Assembly (NCBI GenBank): GCA_017860295.1
Contig: JAFNAS010000012.1
Coordinates: 124,001 to 188,000, forward strand
Reading direction: 5' to 3'
DNA from: Bacteroidota bacterium
GTDB lineage: Bacteria; Bacteroidota; Bacteroidia; Bacteroidales; Paludibacteraceae
Length of the DNA: 64,000 nt
A model generated the notes under the pieces. It did not search any database, was not told the DNA's origin, and saw only the letters and a list, made by a program, of their open reading frames with translations. Shown here one piece after another: positions 57,726 through 64,000 of this stretch (the stretch's first letter is position 1; each line of letters starts with the position of its first letter). The position numbers and the translations under genes are program-made.

Positions 57726-58700
57726 TTAAGATTGAATGCCATCAATAGTTTTGATGGTTCCGTCTGCGTTGTATTCCAGTTCAACAACTTTCAGGCTACG
57801 CAACCATGTTCTTCCACCCGAAGGCACACTATCGTGATGAAACAGATACCATTTACCTTTGAACTCGGCAATGGCATGGTGTGTTGTCCAGCCTACAACC
57901 GGGGTCAGAATAACACCCTGATATGTAAACGGTCCGTAAGGATTATCACCGATAGCATAACACAACAAATGCGTATCGCCGGTAGAATATGAGAAATAAT
58001 ATTTACCATTGTATTTATGCATCCAGGAGGCTTCAAAAAAGCGGCTCTCTGTTTGCCCGGCCTTCATGGGTGTACCATCCTGATTCAGAATCGTTACAGG
58101 TTTAGGTTCTTCAGCAAAACCAAGCATGTCGTCCGACAGACGAACTACTCTCGATGGCAAAGCCAACTCTTCTCCTTCAGGCAAATGAGCACTTTCGAGA
58201 GCCTTGTTATCTTTGTAACGTTGCAACTGACCACCCCATAAGCCACCGAAATACATATAATATGATCCATCGTCATCTTTGAACACCGCCGGATCGATAC
58301 TGTAACTGCCACGAATAGGATCGGGTTGAGGAACAAACGGACCGGCAGGGCTTTCGGAAATAGCCACGCCAAGACGGAAAATATCGGTTTGGTCTTTCAA
58401 CGGATAGTACATATAATATTTACCATCTTTGAATGCCACGTCGCAATCCCATAACTGACGTCCTGCCCATGAAATATCGCTTACTTTAAGCACAACGCCA
58501 TGATCGGTTAACGGTTCGTTTTCAATATCAGAGGTTGAAAAAACATGATAATCGTTCATATCGAAGTGATCACCGTTATCGTTTTCCGGAATGCCGGATT
58601 CGCGATCATGAGAAGGATAGATATACAATTTGCCGTCGAAGACGTGAACGGCCGGATCGGCCATAAAATCATTTTCTACTAAATATTTTGCTTTCTTCAT
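57726..58700 (-). CDS. GH43 family beta-xylosidase/arabinofuranosidase, no signal peptide
   Basis: Five-bladed beta-propeller glycosidase of 324 residues. The three GH43 acids are visible: Asp in FMADPAVHVFDGKLYIYPSHD, Asp in YSIDPAVFKDDDGSYYMYFGG and Glu in RFFEASWMHKYNGKYYFSYSTG. No signal peptide follows MKKAKYLVEND, so it should be cytoplasmic and act on imported short oligosaccharides. Subfamily 1 or 29-like members of this kind are xylosidases or arabinofuranosidases; which one is not decidable here. Lies between the xylanase and the glucuronidase genes. Confidence 0.9.
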   Translation of the reverse strand: MKKAKYLVENDFMADPAVHVFDGKLYIYPSHDRESGIPENDNGDHFDMNDYHVFSTSDIENEPLTDHGVVLKVSDISWAGRQLWDCDVAFKDGKYYMYYPLKDQTDIFRLGVAISESPAGPFVPQPDPIRGSYSIDPAVFKDDDGSYYMYFGGLWGGQLQRYKDNKALESAHLPEGEELALPSRVVRLSDDMLGFAEEPKPVTILNQDGTPMKAGQTESRFFEASWMHKYNGKYYFSYSTGDTHLLCYAIGDNPYGPFTYQGVILTPVVGWTTHHAIAEFKGKWYLFHHDSVPSGGRTWLRSLKVVELEYNADGTIKTIDGIQS

Positions 58701-58791
58701 CAGTAAATAATTTGTTTTTAACTGTCTGATGTAACTTCATGTTGCTTCACAACCCATAACGGTTGTAATGCAACAGATTCGTCTTATTTTT

Positions 58792-59904
58792 TCACTTTAG
58801 TTTTTTTGCCATTTTAATCATTTCATCCACTACACTCTTACGCTGATTGTTACGATCGAAGAGCAACGGATAATCTTTTCTGCCGCGAATCGGGAAGCCG
58901 TTCAGCCATGTTCCGGCATCATTTAAACCCCATACGGTAACACGATCAACTACATCGCTGTATTTGAGAAACAGGCCGAACATATCCAATACGCGTTTGT
59001 TCCATTTTTGCTGAACATCAGCGGGAACTCCGTCGCGGTAGGGATCCATCTCTTTTGAATATTTGAAACTTGCCGAAACATTCGCACCATCATACGGACT
59101 GGGAAGAATAGAGACATCCCACTCGGTAATCAAAATGTGAACTCCGGCAGCTTTCAGTTTTTTAAAGCTTGTTTCTGTAGCTGCAAGAGTCGGATTGACC
59201 ATGTGCATATGCGATTGCGAACCCACTGCATCGATGCGACAACCGGCAGCTTTCAACTCTTCTACCAACTGAACAATAGCATCGCACTTGGCAGGAGTTT
59301 CTACATTATAATCGTTATAATATAGTTCGGCATTGGGGTCGGCTTCATGAGCAAACTGAAATGCATATTTGATAAAATCTTTACCCAGAATCTGGTAAAA
59401 TTTGCTCTTGCGGTAGGTACCGTCGTCTTCAAAAGCTTCGTTTACGACATCCCATCCTTTGATACGACCTTTATAACGTCCTACCATGGCATAAATATGT
59501 CGACGCATCCGTTCTTTCAACACGGCAGGTGAAACATCCTTGCCGCTATCGTTTACAAACATCCATCTGCCGATTTGCGAATGCCAGATAAGGCAGTGGC
59601 CGGTTACCGTTTGTTTGTTTTTTTCTCCAAAAGCAACAAATTTGTCGGCATCATCCCAAACGAATTTATCCTCCTGCGGATGAGTGGGCTGCGGTTTCAT
59701 GCAATTTTCAGCGACAATGGCACTGAATTCATTAGTAATCAGATTACTTTCTACCGGATTTACGCCATTGACCTGTTCCATGTTTACGGCAACCCCAAAC
59801 AGAAATTTACCTTTTGTAGTTTCTGCCAGGGTTTCCCGGGCCGAGACCTGCAACGAAGCCCCAAAAGCCATCGCTATAATAGCAAAAATAGGTTTGATTT
59901 TCAT
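58792..59904 (-). CDS. Endo-1,4-beta-xylanase, GH10
   Basis: Cuts internal beta-1,4 links of xylan. 370 residues with signal peptide MKIKPIFAIIAMAFGASLQVSA. GH10 TIM-barrel motifs: NEFSAIVAENCMKP, GHCLIWHSQI, acid/base E156 in WDVVNEAFED, YNDYNVE and nucleophile E261 in ILITEWDVS (Trp replaces the more common Leu after Glu-Asp context), VTVWGLNDAGTWL. No carbohydrate-binding module. First enzyme of the minus-strand run behind the transporter gene. Confidence 0.95.
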   Translation of the reverse strand: MKIKPIFAIIAMAFGASLQVSARETLAETTKGKFLFGVAVNMEQVNGVNPVESNLITNEFSAIVAENCMKPQPTHPQEDKFVWDDADKFVAFGEKNKQTVTGHCLIWHSQIGRWMFVNDSGKDVSPAVLKERMRRHIYAMVGRYKGRIKGWDVVNEAFEDDGTYRKSKFYQILGKDFIKYAFQFAHEADPNAELYYNDYNVETPAKCDAIVQLVEELKAAGCRIDAVGSQSHMHMVNPTLAATETSFKKLKAAGVHILITEWDVSILPSPYDGANVSASFKYSKEMDPYRDGVPADVQQKWNKRVLDMFGLFLKYSDVVDRVTVWGLNDAGTWLNGFPIRGRKDYPLLFDRNNQRKSVVDEMIKMAKKLK

Positions 59905-59965
59905 TGTTAATAGTTTTTTAGGTTATTGGATAGAATTGTTTGTACTACATACATAGCAATTCAAA

Positions 59966-61429
59966 TTACTTCTGATTTGCCCGGCGGGCTTTCAGATCGG
60001 ATTCGATATTTACCTCCATTTTCTTATCAATAAAATAGAAGAAGAGTAATCCACAACCTAAAAGGAACGGAATAGATGGGAAGACGCTTACAAGCATTCT
60101 GGCACCGGTAGCCACCGACTCCGGTTGAATAATTGCCTGTCCGTCAATACCACTTTCCTTAGGAATATACCCATACAAGTGCAAAATCCAGGTAACCAAA
60201 GCGCCGCCAATGGAGAGTCCGGCTTTAAGACCGACCATCATTGCCGAGAATATAATTGCAGTTGCTCTACGGTTTGTTTTCCATTCGGAAAAATCGGCCA
60301 CATCGGCAATCATCGCCCAAAGAACCGGAACGGTGATTCCATAGAAGAATCCATGCAAAATTTGCGAACCGAACATTAAACCGACACTGGTGGGAGGAAA
60401 GAAGTAAAAGATCAGAATAAAGATGGTGGAAATAAACAACCCTGATCGATAAACATCACGTTTACCGTATTTGTCCGCCAGCTTTTTCGACAATCCGATA
60501 CCAATCAACTGGAATACGATACCACCGCCATTAAAGAGTCCGAAACCGGTAGCAACAGGATCGGATCCCGAAATATTAATCCCCAAGTGACCCAAAAATG
60601 CAATAATTGGATCGATAAAATTAATGAGCGCGGTTTTATCTACGTAGTTATTAAAATAATAGACATAAGATCCGCCTTTCATGGCCAGGGTAACAAAAAT
60701 CAAAATGGTCAACGAGAGCATGATTAACCACGGTTTGTTTTTCGAAAGGTCGGAGAGATCTTCTTTGAGTGTTGATTTTTGTTCTGCAGTAGGAATAATA
60801 CGTTCTCTGGTGGTAAAGAAGGTTATAAGCAACATAACAGACCCTGCAATAGCCAACCAGCCCATTACGGCTTCAATTCCGACTGCCTTATCTCCATGAC
60901 CGGCATATTCGATAATAGGTAACATAAATACCTGAACGAAGAACTGAGCAAACATTACCGCAATAAACCGGTAAGAAGAGATGCTGTTTCGTTCGCTCAT
61001 ATCGCCGGTCAACACACCGCTCAATGCCGAATAGGGCAAGTTGCTCGATGCATAAAGCAGCAATAAAAACGTATATGTAACGGCAGCGTAAATCAGTTTT
61101 CCTTTGTAAGAAAAATGAGGAGTTGTAAAGGCAAGAAAAGCTACTACTCCCAAAGGTATAGCTGTGTACAAAATCCAGGGTCTGAATTTTCCCCATTTGG
61201 AGTTCGTTCTGTCAGCTAAAGCACCGATGATCGGATTAAATACAAATGCTGCAACTAATCCAACAGCAAGCATAATGATTGAAGCATCCGTGTTTTTCAG
61301 CCCGTAAATGTCCGTATAGAAATATGCCAAATAGGTAATGAGTGTTTGGAAGACCAGATTGGCCGCCAAATCTCCGAGACTGTATCCCACTTTTTCGAGA
61401 ACAGATACTTTTTGAGAGGTAGAATTCAT
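59966..61429 (-). CDS. GPH-family glycoside:cation symporter (xyloside transporter-like)
   Basis: Inner-membrane symporter of 487 residues and about twelve helices. GPH hallmarks: VGYSLGDLAANLVFQTLITYLAYFYTDIYGL at the start, NPIIGALADRTNSKWGKFRPWILY in the first cytoplasmic loop, and MIADVADFSEWKTNRRATAIIFSAM in the second half. Placed 61 bases before the GH10 gene, it would import xylooligosaccharides made outside and hand them to the cytoplasmic GH43. Promoter likely in the 61430-62020 gap. Confidence 0.9.
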   Translation of the reverse strand: MNSTSQKVSVLEKVGYSLGDLAANLVFQTLITYLAYFYTDIYGLKNTDASIIMLAVGLVAAFVFNPIIGALADRTNSKWGKFRPWILYTAIPLGVVAFLAFTTPHFSYKGKLIYAAVTYTFLLLLYASSNLPYSALSGVLTGDMSERNSISSYRFIAVMFAQFFVQVFMLPIIEYAGHGDKAVGIEAVMGWLAIAGSVMLLITFFTTRERIIPTAEQKSTLKEDLSDLSKNKPWLIMLSLTILIFVTLAMKGGSYVYYFNNYVDKTALINFIDPIIAFLGHLGINISGSDPVATGFGLFNGGGIVFQLIGIGLSKKLADKYGKRDVYRSGLFISTIFILIFYFFPPTSVGLMFGSQILHGFFYGITVPVLWAMIADVADFSEWKTNRRATAIIFSAMMVGLKAGLSIGGALVTWILHLYGYIPKESGIDGQAIIQPESVATGARMLVSVFPSIPFLLGCGLLFFYFIDKKMEVNIESDLKARRANQK

Positions 61430-61965
61430 GGGTTTTTGAATTTGAGTGTGATTAATAAAAATTTGTTGTTTGTAGAAGGATGGTTTCTTTTATTGTTCGA
61501 TTCTTCTTATTGTGTGTTTCTATTTGGGATAATCATCTGCAGCATAGATTCTATGCCAATATTCATATATACAATGATTAAATACTCCGGTCCTGACTAA
61601 CAAATTTAATAATAATCTATTTACTGACAATGGGTTTTGAAAGAGAATCTGTTGCGTAACAGGCTATTTTTGTATAGTTAGCGCGTAGTGCCTGTTATGT
61701 ATTTAACAATAACCCATAGCAACTTTTTTTGTCTTTGGCTTAAAATAAAGTCGCCAATGATGCTTTATTTTATGAAATGAAATAGTAGTCTCATTTAAAA
61801 TCATTCATTTGCAGGGTTTGTTGTTGTATGAGCCTAAAGATGGTCTATAGAATAACTTTTTTTGGCAAATATTTATCGTCATAAGAATAGCTCAAAAAAA
61901 ACAATAAGTATTATACGTTAAATAAATACAATGCATCTTTTGGTTCATCTTGTTTTGATAAGAAA
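61430..61965 (-). promoter_or_regulatory. Leader and promoter region of the xylan enzyme operon; no gene seen
   Basis: About 535 AT-rich bases between the SusD terminator and the transporter gene. A minus-strand TAAATTTG (61618-61611) fits the -7 box and would give a leader of about 175 bases. No convincing -33 element or binding site for the hybrid regulator was recognised by eye. Confidence 0.4.
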
Positions 61966-61997
61966 AGAAGACTCTTTCTTTTGGGAAAGAGTCTTCT
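61966..61997 (-). terminator. Terminator of the susD-like gene
   Basis: AGAAGACTCTTTC (61966-61978) and GAAAGAGTCTTCT (61985-61997), perfect 13-bp stem with 6-base loop, followed on the minus strand by TTTTCTTATC. It separates the outer-membrane capture genes from the enzyme genes. Confidence 0.88.
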
Positions 61998-62020
61998 CGT
62001 TAAAAAACATACTAGTAATT

Positions 62021-64000
62021 TTATCTATAAGCAGGATTTTGGTATGCTACTTTCTCTTCAGTAGTAGCTTCCATCGCGTCAAATTGGCCTTGAGGAATAG
62101 GGCGCAAATAATAATTCACAGGGATGTCGCGTGTTATTGTTTGAACAGTATGATCACTGGCTGAAGTTCCACAGATTTTGAAAGAACCACCAATTTCGCT
62201 CCATTTCTGAGTGCGAACCAAATCATACCAACGATAACCCTCACCATAATATTCGCGTGAACGTTCTGCTAAAATATAATTGATGTCTATTGTTGCCGGT
62301 GTAGCAGTAACCATAGCAGCACTATTATCTTCTACTTTTGTTTTATTTCCATTGTTACTCCAGCTCCATTTTCCGGCACGTGCACGAATCACATTAATTA
62401 ATCCTCTTGCTGTTCCGTCATTTGCATATGTTCCGGTTACAGCCGTTGTGGTTGCTCCTTTCACAGCAGCTTCAGCCGCAATGAAAAATAATTCTGAGAA
62501 TTTTGCTATAGGAAAAGGACGGGTACTTCCGGCATTGGGTTGTCCCAATCCAGTGCCGTTATCTGTACGGTAAGGACCAAGTTTCCAAATTCCCGGGTAT
62601 ACGAGTCTGCTTATAGCACTGGGAGCTATCACATAATCGGCACGTCCTGGTAATACCCCAGCACCAACGCTACTTGCGTATGGAGAATTTGAATAATCAA
62701 TGGTAGTCGTCGGATCTGAATCCAAAAAAGTTAAGACTGCATCTCCTTGAGTGATTAGCATATTGTTTGCATTATACAACGTGGTCGGATTAGAGGCACT
62801 GGCTTTAATCCAGTTTCCCCTGTAAACAGTGGTAAAGGTACCGTCATAACGAGAATCATAGGTCTTATCTGCAAAAGTGTTTGTAAATACACCAATAGGA
62901 GGAGCCATACGTACCCACGGACGTCCTAATCCTTGAACTGCTTCACGTTGTACTGAAGATAATTTTGAGGGAGAACTCCAATTTGTCTTAGAACTTGTAA
63001 TGGATGTATAATTCCATGTTTGAAACCAACTTGCAAAATTAGGGCCTGTACCTCCCGATTCATACGTTAGGCTGGCAGCATTAAATAATTCACTTGCTTG
63101 CGTGTGATCTGCGTAGAGTAAAATTTCATTATTTCGATCGTTTGTACCTACATTTACATCATAGTAGGTCGCTTGTAACCCGAAAGATGCCGGACTTTTA
63201 ATAGCAGTAGTAGCCATATCGTATGCTGCCTGATAATACCATGCTGCCGTTTTTCCGTTAGGATCGGTACGTGCACAATCGGGATAGGTAGGAATGTTGT
63301 TAGGATTTTCCAACCACCAGCCATAGGTAAGGTATGCCTTAGCTAAATAAAGACGAGCAGCTGTTTTGGTCACTCCTCCAGTTAAGCGTCCTGCATCCGG
63401 CAAATCATTAATGGCACTTAGTAAGTCAGGGAAAATGGCTTTAGTATATACTTCAGGAACGGTGTTTCTTTTAGATGTGCGAACTGTAGAGGTGTTGTAT
63501 GTCAATTCTCCAGCTCCTAAATCCAAAGGTACACCACCGAAGGTTTGCACCAGTAAGAAATAATCGAATGCACGGAAAAACTTTGCTTCGGCAATAACAG
63601 CATTTGAAATACCAACTGCTGAAGCATTTTCAATTACGCCATTGGCAGTATTAATATAAGGGAAAGTATTGAACCACACCGAACCTGCATCATTGTTAGT
63701 CGCAGTGGGCTTTGACCCAGTAACAGAAAAGTCATGTGCTTGAAAAGTACTTCCACTTGTTCCACTTGCCCCCCAAGTGCTCTCATCTGTGCCTGTTTGA
63801 CAATTGTTATAAAAATAGCCATTACCATAGATATTTCGTAGATGCGCGTACAAAGCCGTAATTTCACTCATAACGCCGCTGCTGGTTTTGAAATAATCAG
63901 AGGTATAACTACTGCGTGGTTGTTCATCCAAAATATTGGAACATCCCATAAGGAACAATGACAACACCGCTGTTCCTATAAATATTTTTATTTGTATTCG
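62021..64000 (-). CDS. SusD/RagB family outer-membrane lipoprotein, 5' end outside window
   Basis: Surface glycan-binding lipoprotein that forms a lid on a SusC-type TonB-dependent channel. The frame is open to base 64000 (R-I-Q-I-K-I-F-I-G-T-A-V before LSLFLMGCSNILDEQPRSSY), so the true start is beyond the window; the lipobox cysteine in FLMGCSN is visible. SusD features: the TPR-like N-terminal region (IANGVIENASAV-type helices, AKFFRAFDYFLLVQTFGGVPL), KAYLTYGWWLENP, and the C-terminal RSREYYGEGYRWYDLVRTQKW and NYYLRPIPQGQFDAM. Binding of xylan fragments is inferred from the enzymes next to it. The SusC partner is expected just past 64000. Confidence 0.95.
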   Translation of the reverse strand, partial: RIQIKIFIGTAVLSLFLMGCSNILDEQPRSSYTSDYFKTSSGVMSEITALYAHLRNIYGNGYFYNNCQTGTDESTWGASGTSGSTFQAHDFSVTGSKPTATNNDAGSVWFNTFPYINTANGVIENASAVGISNAVIAEAKFFRAFDYFLLVQTFGGVPLDLGAGELTYNTSTVRTSKRNTVPEVYTKAIFPDLLSAINDLPDAGRLTGGVTKTAARLYLAKAYLTYGWWLENPNNIPTYPDCARTDPNGKTAAWYYQAAYDMATTAIKSPASFGLQATYYDVNVGTNDRNNEILLYADHTQASELFNAASLTYESGGTGPNFASWFQTWNYTSITSSKTNWSSPSKLSSVQREAVQGLGRPWVRMAPPIGVFTNTFADKTYDSRYDGTFTTVYRGNWIKASASNPTTLYNANNMLITQGDAVLTFLDSDPTTTIDYSNSPYASSVGAGVLPGRADYVIAPSAISRLVYPGIWKLGPYRTDNGTGLGQPNAGSTRPFPIAKFSELFFIAAEAAVKGATTTAVTGTYANDGTARGLINVIRARAGKWSWSNNGNKTKVEDNSAAMVTATPATIDINYILAERSREYYGEGYRWYDLVRTQKWSEIGGSFKICGTSASDHTVQTITRDIPVNYYLRPIPQGQFDAMEATTEEKVAYQNPAYR

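Overview
The window looks like chromosomal DNA of a member of the Bacteroidales (Bacteroidota); family and species cannot be fixed from this sequence. The basis is a SusD/RagB lipoprotein next to a hybrid two-component regulator, a short primary sigma factor, a fused E1 alpha/beta 2-oxoacid dehydrogenase, and many genes preceded by the Bacteroidota promoter pattern (-7 box TAnnTTTG, often with TTG or TTTG about 18-20 bases upstream).

Region by region. 1-7,263: 5'-truncated uracil permease, a CDGSH-like remnant, a GltD-type flavoprotein, serine acetyltransferase, a C-terminal processing protease and a Cys/Met-family PLP enzyme. 7,290-10,605: RNase P RNA, a DegP/HtrA protease and the primary sigma factor RpoD. 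10,737-20,887: a membrane glycosyltransferase-like protein, then a TetR-led efflux operon (TolC, HlyD, SRPBCC protein, two ABC ATPases, two ABC-2 permeases) invaded by two S23/Avd-like four-helix-bundle ORFs flanked by inverted degenerate repeats. 21,120-27,148: lpd, lipoate ligase, E2, E1 and flavodoxin. 27,149-31,785: an accessory stretch with an AAA/DUF4143 ATPase, tRNA-Met with three tRNA-derived pseudo-copies, a GIY-YIG gene whose end runs into one copy, an HAD hydrolase, and yraN broken by a DUF4145 cassette bounded by 99-bp direct repeats.

31,768-35,846: MBL hydrolase, argS and an orphan LytTR regulator. 36,000-40,859: an AT-rich, tightly overlapping three-gene operon encoding a C5 DNA methyltransferase, a protein with two GHKL ATPase modules (MORC-like plus histidine-kinase-like), and a receiver-domain protein whose C-terminal part carries an RNxxxH motif reminiscent of HEPN ribonucleases. 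This is the best candidate for an undescribed, probably defensive, system. 40,883-51,120: a hypothetical gene behind an array of fourteen 21-bp hairpin repeats, cobyrinate diamide synthase, GNAT acetyltransferase, ACP phosphodiesterase, small membrane protein, APC permease, AraJ-like MFS, EamA transporter, PfkB kinase and a hypothetical.

51,369-64,000: a xylan utilisation locus on the minus strand: SusD (5' end beyond the window), GPH-type transporter, GH10 xylanase, GH43, GH67 alpha-glucuronidase and a hybrid two-component regulator. SusD would capture xylan fragments at the surface, GH10 cut the chain, GH67 remove glucuronic acid, GH43 act on short oligosaccharides inside the cell, the GPH transporter import them, and the hybrid sensor sense a product and induce the locus.
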